Positions 1 to 7,411 of a stretch of 37,837 nucleotides of DNA are shown piece after piece. The position numbers were made by a program, and so were the translations under genes. This stretch comes from Bacillota bacterium (GTDB lineage Bacteria > Bacillota > Clostridia > Peptostreptococcales > Anaerovoracaceae), in NCBI GenBank assembly GCA_016293805.1, contig JAEDDI010000017.1, forward strand, positions 1-37,837. Reading direction: 5' to 3'. Each line of letters starts with the position of its first letter. Position 1 is the stretch's first letter. The notes beneath the pieces were generated by a model that had not been told where the DNA came from, made no database searches, and saw only the letters and a list, made by a program, of their open reading frames with translations.

Positions 1-210
1 GTTGTCATCCATTACGATGTACTTGTCCTTGGGGGATCTTCCTGTATAGATTCCTGTCATAACATTTACTGCATCAAGTTCAGTTTTCTGTCCGGCTTCA
101 AATCCTTCTAGCCCTGCCTTTGTCTCCTCTTCATAAAGCATCTCATATGAAGGATTGTGAACGATTTCTGTAACACCGGTAATACCGTATTTTGTTAAAT
201 CAATTGTCAT
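1..210 (-). CDS. pckA: ATP-dependent phosphoenolpyruvate carboxykinase, N-terminal fragment
   Basis: Seventy codons are visible before the window edge cuts the gene. The translation has the start of the ATP-using PEP carboxykinase family: a YGI-type opening, the NPSYEMLYEEE stretch and the conserved GRSPKDKYIV motif near residues 57-66. The enzyme interconverts oxaloacetate plus ATP with PEP, CO2 and ADP in the cytosol. In anaerobes it can run in either direction. The ATG at 208-210 follows a GAGGGG ribosome site. A TATAAT hexamer lies at 229-234 on this strand, but I see no good -35 box, and it would leave a very short leader. The gene lies 122 bases downstream of prmC with no clear terminator between them, so read-through from the rho operon is possible. 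Family identity is secure; the catalytic C-terminal half is not in view. Confidence 0.93.
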   Translation of the reverse strand, partial: MTIDLTKYGITGVTEIVHNPSYEMLYEEETKAGLEGFEAGQKTELDAVNVMTGIYTGRSPKDKYIVMDDN

Positions 211-332
211 ATTCTTTCCCCTCTACTAATTATATTTATCCGTAAATTGTAATCGTCTTTTTCCATGGTACAGCCTTTTTGACTGCTTCGTCAATGGGTT
301 TTATCCAAATTAAAAATCTAATGATGAAAAAA

Positions 333-1259
333 TTACTTGACGCCGCATACAGCGATTGCTGCTCTGTCATGACCGGCAAAATCCTTTACTATTTCTATCA
401 TTGGGAACGCATTGCTTTCTTCAAGAAGAGATTTAACCGCATCTCCCTGATCATATCCGATTTCCATAACAAGTACACCTTTCTTCTCCAGTCTGGAAGG
501 TGCCTCTGATACTATTCTCCTGTAAAAATCAAGTCCGTCCGCTCCTCCGTCCAGAGCAATCAGCGGCTCATGGTCTTTAACTTCTCTCTGAAGACCCGGT
601 ATGACATCTGTACGTATGTACGGAGGATTAGAGATTATCATATCGAACTTTGCACGTTTTCTTAGCGCTCCAAACAGATCTCCGACATGGAAATCCATCA
701 TCTTCTCAACTCCCGCTTTACGGCTGTTTTCTCTTGCAACTCCCACAGCCTGAGCGGAAATATCTGTACACACAACTTTCTTAACATTTGTGCACAGCTT
801 TGCCATTGCAACTCCAATAGCTCCGCTTCCGCAGCACAGATCGAGAATCTCCCAGTTTTTCCTCCCTGGAATGCTTTCGTATATATGCGTACTGTCAGCT
901 TGTACCTTCTTCTTTGAAAGTACGCTCTCAACGATAAGTTTTGCATTCTGAACTACGACTTCTGTATCCTGTCTCGGTATGAGAACATTCTCATTTACAC
1001 TGATATCTATCCCCATAAAGTTCTGAACACCAAGAATATACTGGAGCGGTTCTCCCCTGCCTCTCCTTTCCGCCAAATCAAGATATGCGTCACAGTGAAA
1101 TTCATCTATTTCATTTGTCCAGTACATGAATATATCTTTTCTCGACATTCCCAGAGCGAATTCAAGAAGAGCTCTTGCATCGTGCTGATAGTCAGGCACT
1201 CCTGCTTCTCTGAGCTGGTTTTCCGCCATTGCCGCAACTTCTCTAACTGTCAGACTCAT
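333..1259 (-). CDS. prmC: Peptide chain release factor N5-glutamine methyltransferase
   Basis: PrmC (HemK) uses S-adenosylmethionine to methylate the glutamine of the GGQ motif in release factors RF1 and RF2. The protein has the N-terminal helical domain, the SAM motif DLCCGSGAIGVAMA and the family signature NPPYI (ISNPPYIRTDV). An insertion of about 25 residues, rich in Ser and Lys, separates the N-terminal domain from the SAM motif and is longer than I expect for the family. I chose the ATG at 1257-1259 (MSLTVREV), which has AGGTG six bases upstream and matches the usual family start. An ATG at 1278-1280 with a weaker GGAAG is the alternative. Either start overlaps the end of the DUF1385 gene, which suggests translational coupling. 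The usual partner prfA is not next to it; pckA follows instead. Confidence 0.95.
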   Translation of the reverse strand: MSLTVREVAAMAENQLREAGVPDYQHDARALLEFALGMSRKDIFMYWTNEIDEFHCDAYLDLAERRGRGEPLQYILGVQNFMGIDISVNENVLIPRQDTEVVVQNAKLIVESVLSKKKVQADSTHIYESIPGRKNWEILDLCCGSGAIGVAMAKLCTNVKKVVCTDISAQAVGVARENSRKAGVEKMMDFHVGDLFGALRKRAKFDMIISNPPYIRTDVIPGLQREVKDHEPLIALDGGADGLDFYRRIVSEAPSRLEKKGVLVMEIGYDQGDAVKSLLEESNAFPMIEIVKDFAGHDRAAIAVCGVK

Positions 1260-2292
1260 CTTCTGCACCTGCCTTTTCATAGAATTCTTCCATTGTCATG
1301 AGAAACCTGCCATCTGTGTCTGCTATGCCCTCATAACACTGAGCCTCAATATCCATCACAGCTTTGATTGATGCTATTGCAACTTCAAGTTGCCTGGTAT
1401 CAGGCTCTCTGGTTGTGAGTTTCTGAAGACAGATTCCCGGAAGGGAGATTATCTTAACAAACCAGTTATCTGTTTTGCCTGCCCATCTGAGCACTTCGTA
1501 TGATATTCCCGCAATTAAAGGTATGAGAAGTACTCTCGATGCAATTCTGACTGCAAGGCCCGGCCAGCCGAGAAACGAAAAGCATATGAGTGAAATAACG
1601 AGTACAAATACAAGAAAGCTGGTTCCGCACCTTGGATGAAGCGTATAGAACCCCTGGCAGTTTTCCGGTGTGAGTTCCAGTCCATTTTCATAGCAGTGGA
1701 TGCATTTATGCTCCGCACCGTGATATTCGAATGTCGTTCTTATGTCCTTCATTCTGGCAATCAGTGCTACATAAAGAATGAATATAGCTATTCGGAAAAG
1801 ACCTTCAGCCAGATTGAGCACTATTTCATTGTCTGTAATCCTGCCAAGTAGGTTTACAACAGCTGTAGGTCCAATTACAAATACTCCGATGGAGAACACA
1901 AGTGCCAGAATTACCGAGAAAGCTATCAGTATATTCCATACAGCTCTCTCACCAAAATGATTTTCAAGCCATGTCTCTGTTCTGCTTTTTTCAGCCACAG
2001 ACATATCTCCGCATTTTTCCTCGTATTTTTCGAGGACATCCGCAGAAGCCATAAGGGTTTTTGTTCCCTGTATAAGCGAGTCCAGAAACACGACCACTCC
2101 TCTGATTACAGGAATTTTAAACCATCTGCTTCTCTTCGGAAGTTCTGTTGTCTTTATATATATATCGTCACTTGGAAGTCTTACTGCAACTGCCTGCTTC
2201 TGCGCACCCTTCATCATAATGCCTTCCATGACAGCCTGCCCTCCCATTTTTGTCGGGCTTGCATCTTTTATAAATATCTTGCTTAAATCCAT
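1243..2292 (-). CDS. DUF1385 family membrane protein (YqhQ-like)
   Basis: The 349-residue protein opens with the DUF1385 hallmark GGQAVMEGIMMKG near residues 17-29. It also has the family's YHGAEHKCIHCYE segment and the HPRCGTSF segment, which could be a metal site. Several hydrophobic stretches, for example around residues 115-140 and 165-185 and two more after HPRCGTSF, indicate a multi-pass membrane protein. The biochemical function of the family is not established. In many Firmicutes a DUF1385 gene sits between rho/rpmE and prmC/prfA, and that order is partly kept here. It starts 9 bases after rho with a GGGG ribosome site and overlaps prmC at its end, so the three genes form one operon. 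Confidence 0.9.
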   Translation of the reverse strand: MDLSKIFIKDASPTKMGGQAVMEGIMMKGAQKQAVAVRLPSDDIYIKTTELPKRSRWFKIPVIRGVVVFLDSLIQGTKTLMASADVLEKYEEKCGDMSVAEKSRTETWLENHFGERAVWNILIAFSVILALVFSIGVFVIGPTAVVNLLGRITDNEIVLNLAEGLFRIAIFILYVALIARMKDIRTTFEYHGAEHKCIHCYENGLELTPENCQGFYTLHPRCGTSFLVFVLVISLICFSFLGWPGLAVRIASRVLLIPLIAGISYEVLRWAGKTDNWFVKIISLPGICLQKLTTREPDTRQLEVAIASIKAVMDIEAQCYEGIADTDGRFLMTMEEFYEKAGAEDESDS

Positions 2293-2301
2293 CTTTTCCC
2301 C

Positions 2302-3660
2302 TTATAACTCTATCAGTTTTTTGCGTATCATCTGAATGAAATCCCTGTTTGATTTTGTATGTGCCATATACTCTATTACTGTTTCTGTAACCTCCTGCAC
2401 TCCTGTGTTTGCAAGGGCCCTTCTCATCTGCCAGACTGCTTCAAGCTCATCCTGATTAAGAAGCAGATCTTCCCTTCTGGTTCCCGACTTGTTGAGATTG
2501 ATTGCCGGGAAGATTCTCTTTTCGGAAAGTTTTCTGTCAAGATGCAGTTCCATATTTCCTGTTCCCTTAAACTCTTCATATATCATGTCATCCATCCTGC
2601 TTCCCGTTTCAACAAGAGCAGTGGCAAGAATGGTAATACTTCCGCCCTCTTCCATTTTCCTGGCAGCACCGAAGAACTTCTTGGGCCTATGAAGAGCTCC
2701 CGGATCAAGTCCTCCTGACAGAGTTCTTCCCGAAGCAGGAACAACCATATTGTATGCTCTTGCAAGTCTTGTAATGCTGTCAAGAAGAATCACAACATCT
2801 TTCCTGTGCTCAACAAGCCTCTGCGCTCTTGCAAGAACCATTTCGGCAACTTTGACATGATGCGCAGGCAGTTCATCAAATGTCGAATAGATTACTTCCC
2901 CTCTGTCTCCCAGCGACCTCTTCATATCTGTGACTTCCTCTGGTCTTTCGTCCACAAGAAGAACTATCATCTCCGTCTCAGGATATCTTGTAGCTATGGC
3001 AGAAGCAACCTTTTTGAGTAGAACAGTCTTTCCCGCTTTAGGAGGTGCAACTATAAGTCCTCTCTGTCCTCTGCCTATAGGAGCAACAAGGTCTATAAGG
3101 CGTAGTGAAAGTTCACTCTGACCCGATTCAAGTGACATTCTCTCATATGGAAATATCGGTGTGAGTGCATCGAAATCCGGTCTTCTGATTGCAACGCCGG
3201 GCTCATCGTCATTTACAGTCACAACGTAAAGAAGGGCTCCGAATTTTTCACTGTCGCGCGGAGGTCTGGCAATACCTCTGATTTTGTCCCCTGTTTTAAG
3301 ATTAAACCGTCTGACCTGGGCAGGTGCTACATATATATCCCTGTCACTTGTCAGGAAGTTGTGAAACCTAAGAAATCCGAATCCGCCGCTTCCGGGCTGG
3401 TCTGCAATTTCAAGTATCCCCTCAACTTCAAATCTTCCGTCTTCCTTATCAGGGACCACATTCCTTGTCTTTGCTTTGTTCTCGTTCACCTGATTCCCAG
3501 TGTTTTCTGCAGGCGCTTTATCTTCCTGTGCAGCCGCAACCACTGATATCACTTCAATGAGATCAGCTTTTTTCATGCCGGCACAGCCTGCAATATCAAG
3601 TGATTTTGCGATGGCACGAAGGTCGGCAACCTTCTTGTCCTTTAAATCATCTATCTGCAT
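2302..3660 (-). CDS. rho: Transcription termination factor Rho
   Basis: Rho is a hexameric RNA-dependent ATPase that ends transcription by moving along nascent RNA. The order of parts is: an N-terminal Rho_N helical domain (about residues 1-45), a charged linker, a cold-shock-like RNA-binding domain (about 75-155) with the GFGFLRFHNFL segment, and the ATPase core. The core has Walker A APPKAGKT (about 205-212) and Walker B VVILLDSITR. Length is normal for the family. I chose the ATG at 3658-3660, which has AAAGGAT upstream; an ATG three codons earlier lies almost on top of that site. Rho leads an operon with DUF1385 and prmC. The leader holds a promoter with a TGATATAAT box and a terminator-like hairpin, annotated separately. 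The rpmE gene often found after rho is absent here. Confidence 0.98.
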   Translation of the reverse strand: MQIDDLKDKKVADLRAIAKSLDIAGCAGMKKADLIEVISVVAAAQEDKAPAENTGNQVNENKAKTRNVVPDKEDGRFEVEGILEIADQPGSGGFGFLRFHNFLTSDRDIYVAPAQVRRFNLKTGDKIRGIARPPRDSEKFGALLYVVTVNDDEPGVAIRRPDFDALTPIFPYERMSLESGQSELSLRLIDLVAPIGRGQRGLIVAPPKAGKTVLLKKVASAIATRYPETEMIVLLVDERPEEVTDMKRSLGDRGEVIYSTFDELPAHHVKVAEMVLARAQRLVEHRKDVVILLDSITRLARAYNMVVPASGRTLSGGLDPGALHRPKKFFGAARKMEEGGSITILATALVETGSRMDDMIYEEFKGTGNMELHLDRKLSEKRIFPAINLNKSGTRREDLLLNQDELEAVWQMRRALANTGVQEVTETVIEYMAHTKSNRDFIQMIRKKLIEL

Positions 3661-3722
3661 TCTTTGCATCCTTTCATCTATATATTATATTATCTTGCTT
3701 TGTCCGGGAAAATATCGATCTG

Positions 3723-3744
3723 AAAAAAGACAGGCACTGCCTGT
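3723..3744 (-). terminator. Terminator-like hairpin in the rho leader (possible attenuator)
   Basis: On the minus strand, ACAGGC pairs with GCCTGT across a three-base loop and is followed by C and six T (3728-3723). The hairpin lies between the proposed rho promoter (-10 at 3765-3770) and the rho start at 3660, so it would stop transcripts before rho. Because it sits in the leader, attenuation of rho is a reasonable inference. The stem is short, so it may be leaky. Confidence 0.5.
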
Positions 3745-3764
3745 TAGACTCTATTCCATCAGTT

Positions 3765-3773
3765 ATTATATCA
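3765..3773 (-). promoter_or_regulatory. Extended -10 promoter element for rho
   Basis: The minus strand reads TGATATAAT, a perfect -10 hexamer (3770-3765) with the extended TG. The -35 region 17 bases upstream (TTTCAA) is a poor match, which fits an extended -10 promoter. The predicted start of transcription is near 3758, giving a leader of about 100 bases for rho. Confidence 0.6.
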
Positions 3774-4035
3774 TCATTTATCCCCACTTGAAAGATATTC
3801 CGCTTTCCTTACAGTAAAACTCCTTTCAACGGTCACAAACCCATGTGTATCTGCTTTTTTTTGCGCAGCATTTTTGTTCTCATTTTATCTCTGCTTAGTT
3901 ATCTTCTGAACGGGTTTACATATTCGTTTTTTATCATACCCGTGAAAGGTTTGAGAAATCTCTGCCAAAAACCGCATTCTCTGTTTGCAGCAGTTCCAAT
4001 TTGCTGTAACATCCAGTTTAGTGAGGTGATTAAGT

Positions 4036-4413
4036 ATGAAGAAGCGTTCCGATATTTTAGCTTTTATCCGTTTTTATCTGAATCTTACAATCGAAAAAAG
4101 CGCAGAACTTCTCAATACCAGTAAATCCTCGTACTATAACTACGAGAACGGCAGACAGAAAGTACCTGCTGAAATCATTGAGGCCTTTGCAGATATGATT
4201 CATGTTTCATCAGAGGAACTTCTTTCTGACAACTGTTATCTCATCCTTTTGAACGACAGCATTGAGCAGATTTCCGCAGGAGCAGAATTCTATATTAAAA
4301 TCTTCACAGATCCGTCTTGCAGCAGTACCTATAACGTTATGAAACTGAAAGTAAGTGCAGAAAACAAGAACCGCAAATGCGGTTCTAGATTAATACAGTT
4401 AAAAGTCTTATGA
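4036..4413 (+). CDS. Small helix-turn-helix (XRE-type) DNA-binding protein
   Basis: This is the only supported plus-strand gene in the window. Residues of about 7-60 fit a Cro/CI-type helix-turn-helix: LTIEKSAELLNTSKSSYYNYENGR corresponds to the repressor helix pair, and VSSEELL to the usual end of the domain. Residues 61-125 match nothing I recognise. The ATG follows a strong GAGGTGAT ribosome site five to six bases upstream, which is the main reason to accept it. Its 3' end runs through the terminator hairpin of the convergent AEC gene and overlaps that gene's last codons by 29 bases. Its C-terminal tail may therefore be a recent extension past a lost stop. It probably regulates itself or a neighbour; no target is evident. 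Confidence 0.72.
   Translation: MKKRSDILAFIRFYLNLTIEKSAELLNTSKSSYYNYENGRQKVPAEIIEAFADMIHVSSEELLSDNCYLILLNDSIEQISAGAEFYIKIFTDPSCSSTYNVMKLKVSAENKNRKCGSRLIQLKVL
4361..4386 (-). terminator. Intrinsic terminator of the hslO-to-AEC operon
   Basis: A perfect nine-base-pair stem, AGAACCGCA with TGCGGTTCT and a two-base loop (4367-4386), overlaps the AEC stop codon. On the minus strand it is followed by TTGTTTTC. It lies inside the 3' end of the convergent HTH gene. Confidence 0.8.
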
Positions 4414-5332
4414 TGAGAGGAATTGTTGCCATAGAAAACAGCGTACTCAGGAAAAGTATCCCGCTTGCCAGATTTTTGTCCTGATGCTCCTGTTCTGCAA
4501 GCATAGCAACAGTAGCGGCAACCGGAAAACACCCTCCCAGAACTATTATCTGGCGTATAAGTGCCGATACCGGAAGAAAATATACGCAGGCGAATGTCAG
4601 AACCGGAACAAGAATCAGCTTGTTTATTGTTCCTTCTATTACTACTCTGTCCCTTATAATTTCGCGAATGTTTTTTTCCGCCAGCGATGACCCTATGAAT
4701 ATCATCGCCATCGGCGTAGCAACATTTCCTATGTATGTCAGATACGTATCGACCGGCGTTCCCTCAAACTCTATCCCCGAAAGATATATTCCAAACCCTA
4801 TAAACAGTGCAAGTATATTCGGGTTCAGAATTACTTTTATGAAGGCTTTAACTACAGCAGCAGCTGTAAGTCTTTCTCTGTCATCGTTGTTCCTTCTGAG
4901 AAGAACAAGTCCGTAAGTAAAAAAGTATACATTCATTGCCGCATTATGGGCAATCATCATAAGAAAGCCTGCCTGCCCGAAGAAAATCTGGGAAACAGGA
5001 AAGCCCATGAACCCGTTGTTCGGGCTTACCATCGCCATCTCTGCAACGTTGCTGTTTTCCTTCGGAAACTTTCTGAGTTTTGCGTACCCCAGAGAATACA
5101 GCGAATATACTGCAAATGCGGCAATGCTCAGAATGAAAGTGATTATAAAATCTCTGAGCATCGATGCTGCCATGTCAAGAGTTCCTATGTTGTGCACTAT
5201 AACGCAGGGATACGCGAAATATACTATGAACCAGTTCAGCCCGTGATTCATCGCATCATCAATCAGGTGACATTTTCTGAAAAAATACCCTGTAAAAACA
5301 ATTGCAAATAAAACAAAGAATTGTCCGTACAT
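4385..5332 (-). CDS. AEC (auxin efflux carrier) family transporter
   Basis: A highly hydrophobic protein of about 315 residues with around ten predicted membrane spans and the AEC fold. Typical features are the YFAYPCVIVHNIG segment in an early helix, the SPNNGFMGFPV motif in the middle, GFGIYLSG, and the ATPMAMIFIGSSLAE stretch before the last helices. Bacterial members move small organic acids such as malate or other anions across the cytoplasmic membrane; the substrate cannot be read from sequence. I chose ATG 5330-5332, with AGGAG seven bases upstream; the TTG codon just before it is less likely. It starts nine bases after the DUF1846 stop, is the last gene of the hslO operon, and ends in an intrinsic terminator. 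Confidence 0.9.
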   Translation of the reverse strand: MYGQFFVLFAIVFTGYFFRKCHLIDDAMNHGLNWFIVYFAYPCVIVHNIGTLDMAASMLRDFIITFILSIAAFAVYSLYSLGYAKLRKFPKENSNVAEMAMVSPNNGFMGFPVSQIFFGQAGFLMMIAHNAAMNVYFFTYGLVLLRRNNDDRERLTAAAVVKAFIKVILNPNILALFIGFGIYLSGIEFEGTPVDTYLTYIGNVATPMAMIFIGSSLAEKNIREIIRDRVVIEGTINKLILVPVLTFACVYFLPVSALIRQIIVLGGCFPVAATVAMLAEQEHQDKNLASGILFLSTLFSMATIPLIIRLLTVLI

Positions 5333-5341
5333 CAATAACTC

Positions 5342-6865
5342 CTATGCAAAATACAGATTGTTGGTTGCATATTCAGGGTCGCATGTAATATCTATTCCAA
5401 GGGACTTTACTGTCTGTTCATCGCTGTCAGAAAGTATAGCTGTGCAGTGTGCCTTGCATCCCTTAAGTTCCTTGAGATATTCAGCCGCCTTCTTTGCAAC
5501 GGAATTTCTTGTTGCAGAAACTACAAGTGCATTGAGAATTTCATCTGCCGACAATCTTGCCTTCTCCTGTCCGAGAACATCTGTCTTTAGTTTCTGAATA
5601 CTTTCAAGAACTTCCGGCTCAATCAGAAGAACGCTGTCATCCATTCCTGCAAGTGCTTTTATTCCATTTAATATAGCAGCTCCTGCAGCCCCCATTCTTC
5701 TGGATGACCTTCCGGTTATAAAACTTCCGTCCGGAAGCTGGATTGCAACAACTACAACGTTCATATATTTATCGCAAGAATCCTGTTTTTTCTGAGCATA
5801 TTCCCTTGCAGGAACTATTACTTCTCTGTCCTCAACCTTAAGACCCATTTCATCCATAAGAAGTTTGGACCTCTTGAGGGATTCCTCGTCGATACTGCCC
5901 TTCTTGTAGTCACACTGCGCAATCATGTATCTGCGGATAATCTCCTGCCTTGATGCTTCGCAGCACACTTCGTCATCTGTGATGGCAAATCCTGCACGGT
6001 TAACACCCATATCTGTCGGTGATTTATACTCCGACTCCTCTCCGGTTATCTTCTCTATAATTCTCTTTATTACAGGAAAAACATCAAGATCTCTGTTGTA
6101 GTTAACTGCCTTTTCTCCGTACGCCTCAAGATGGAACGAATCAATCATATTAACATCCTTGAGATCTGCTGTTGCAGCCTCATATGCAACATTGACCGGA
6201 TGCTTAAGCGGAATACTCCATATCGGGAATGTCTCAAACTTGGCGTATCTTACCTTAGTGTTTCTCTTGTTTTCGTGGTAAAGCTGTGAAAGACATGTCG
6301 CAAGCTTGCCCGAACCGCCGCCCGGTCCTGTCACAACCACAAGAGGTTTACTGACCTCGATATACGGATTTGCTCCATATCCTTCATCACTTACTATGGT
6401 GTCGACATCAGTGGGGTATCCTTTTGTAAAGTAATGTTTGTATGTGCGTATTCCTCTTCTTTCGAGTTTTTTGATGAATTTGTTTACAGATGGGTTGTCC
6501 TGATAACGTGTTACAACAACGCTGTTGATTGTAAGTTCATATTTTCTGAACATGTCGATAAGCCTCAGAACTTCAAGATCATATGTTATTCCAAAATCCT
6601 GTCTGGTCTTGCTTGTTGTAATATCCCCTGCATAGATGCATATTATTATCTCTGCCTGGTCCTTCATTCGATGCAGAAGTTTAATTTTGGCGTTTTCGTC
6701 AAATCCCGGAAGAACCCTTGCCGCATGCTTGTCATGAACAAGTTTGCCGCCGAATTCAAGATAAAGTCTTTCAGCCTCTCCTGTATTTATTCTTTCACGA
6801 ATGTACTTTGTCTGCTCTTCAAGATATTTCTCTGCACTGAACCCTGTTTTCTGTAAACTTTCCAT
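5342..6865 (-). CDS. DUF1846 family protein
   Basis: About 507 residues from the ATG at 6863-6865, which has AAGGCGG upstream. The opening GFSAEKYLEEQTKYI followed by LYLEFGGKL is the DUF1846 signature. Other family landmarks are HAARVLPGFDENAKI, the QDFGITYD stretch and a P-loop-like glycine-rich segment VVTGPGGGSGKLATCL at about residues 176-191. The family is common in Clostridia and lactic acid bacteria and has structures, but I know of no established activity. The glycine-rich loop suggests nucleotide or phosphate binding; that is inference. It lies in an operon with hslO, a DUF1934 gene, a micro-protein and an AEC transporter. In-frame codons upstream to 6910 lack a ribosome site and overlap the micro-protein gene. 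Confidence 0.9.
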   Translation of the reverse strand: MESLQKTGFSAEKYLEEQTKYIRERINTGEAERLYLEFGGKLVHDKHAARVLPGFDENAKIKLLHRMKDQAEIIICIYAGDITTSKTRQDFGITYDLEVLRLIDMFRKYELTINSVVVTRYQDNPSVNKFIKKLERRGIRTYKHYFTKGYPTDVDTIVSDEGYGANPYIEVSKPLVVVTGPGGGSGKLATCLSQLYHENKRNTKVRYAKFETFPIWSIPLKHPVNVAYEAATADLKDVNMIDSFHLEAYGEKAVNYNRDLDVFPVIKRIIEKITGEESEYKSPTDMGVNRAGFAITDDEVCCEASRQEIIRRYMIAQCDYKKGSIDEESLKRSKLLMDEMGLKVEDREVIVPAREYAQKKQDSCDKYMNVVVVAIQLPDGSFITGRSSRRMGAAGAAILNGIKALAGMDDSVLLIEPEVLESIQKLKTDVLGQEKARLSADEILNALVVSATRNSVAKKAAEYLKELKGCKAHCTAILSDSDEQTVKSLGIDITCDPEYATNNLYFA

Positions 6866-6878
6866 ATATTCCGCCTTT

Positions 6879-6974
6879 CTATAAAATGAATGATGCACCG
6901 AAACATGCAAATGTAGTAACGATTAATGCTCCAACAAGAATCCATACTACCACTTTTGTAATTTTTTTATTCAT
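6879..6974 (-). CDS. 31-residue single-span membrane peptide (Prli42/DUF4044-like)
   Basis: A 31-codon gene between the DUF1934 and DUF1846 genes. It starts at ATG 6972-6974, overlapping the DUF1934 stop as ATGA, with GAGGGG just upstream. The peptide begins MNKKITKVVVWILVGALI, a basic N-terminus followed by a hydrophobic helix covering most of the rest, and ends at TAG 6879-6881. Size, basic start and KVVVW helix resemble the DUF4044 family, which includes Prli42, the small protein reported to tether the stressosome to the membrane in Listeria. Whether it does so here is unknown. The tight fit between two operon genes and the coupled start support translation. The DUF1846 ribosome site lies just after its stop. 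Confidence 0.8.
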   Translation of the reverse strand: MNKKITKVVVWILVGALIVTTFACFGASFIL

Positions 6975-7411
6975 TTCTCCCCTCTTTTCAAAACCCTTAT
7001 GGACAGAAGATTTCTCCCCTCCGAAAGTCCGACAAGCTTCATGTCGTAATCAATGCTCAGATAACCGCCATCCTCAAGGGACACCTTGCTAATTATTCTG
7101 TTTGTCTCAATACCGAATTCTATTGCTCCGTACGGAGTCCCGTAATACCCTTCGTACGGTCTGCCTTCCTCAAAATCCATCCGGACATTCATCATGCTGT
7201 CTCTGCCAAAACGGATCATGCTGACTTTTTCTCCTGCAATCCTCAGAGTTGTTGTACAGCCCTCAAATCCCGACAGTTCGCTCTCTTCGTATACAAGAAA
7301 AAGAGAGCCTCCTTTTTCGTACATCTTCCCCTCGGTAACAAATTCTACAGTTTCCTCTTCACTCGTACCCGGAAACCTGATTCCATCTACTCTCAAGACA
7401 ACGTTTTCCAT
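6971..7411 (-). CDS. DUF1934 family beta-barrel protein (YwiB-like)
   Basis: A soluble protein of about 146 residues with the alternating pattern of a small beta-barrel. It matches the DUF1934/YwiB family: an LRVDGIRFPGTSEEETVEF opening, a central LVYEESELSGFEGCTTTLRI strand pair, and a C-terminal GGYLSIDYDMKL segment. The family has a calycin-like fold and no proven function. I chose the ATG at 7409-7411, which overlaps the hslO stop as TGATG. A GTG one codon earlier is possible. The stop overlaps the start of the 31-residue peptide, so hslO, this gene and the peptide are probably translated in a coupled way. Confidence 0.88.
   Translation of the reverse strand: MENVVLRVDGIRFPGTSEEETVEFVTEGKMYEKGGSLFLVYEESELSGFEGCTTTLRIAGEKVSMIRFGRDSMMNVRMDFEEGRPYEGYYGTPYGAIEFGIETNRIISKVSLEDGGYLSIDYDMKLVGLSEGRNLLSIRVLKRGEK

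Larger units (their letters stand above)
3670..4035. other. Divergent intergenic region between rho and the plus-strand HTH gene
   Basis: This 366-base stretch holds no convincing gene. On the minus strand it carries the rho promoter and leader hairpin. On the plus strand it carries an AT-rich region with an ACGGGT...ACCCGT inverted repeat (about 3909-3946) and a possible weak promoter (TTGCAG, 16 bases, TAACAT) just before the HTH gene. Short open frames on the plus strand here have no ribosome site and no recognisable composition. Confidence 0.6.

Noticed and set aside
211..332. A 19-codon reading frame before pckA
   Set aside because: It has no convincing ribosome site, and its stop merges into the pckA start region. 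It could be a leader peptide, but nothing in its codons suggests a function.
3843..4124. A 93-codon plus-strand frame upstream of the HTH gene
   Set aside because: It overlaps the HTH gene, which has a far better ribosome site, and its translation is a hydrophobic run with no family match.
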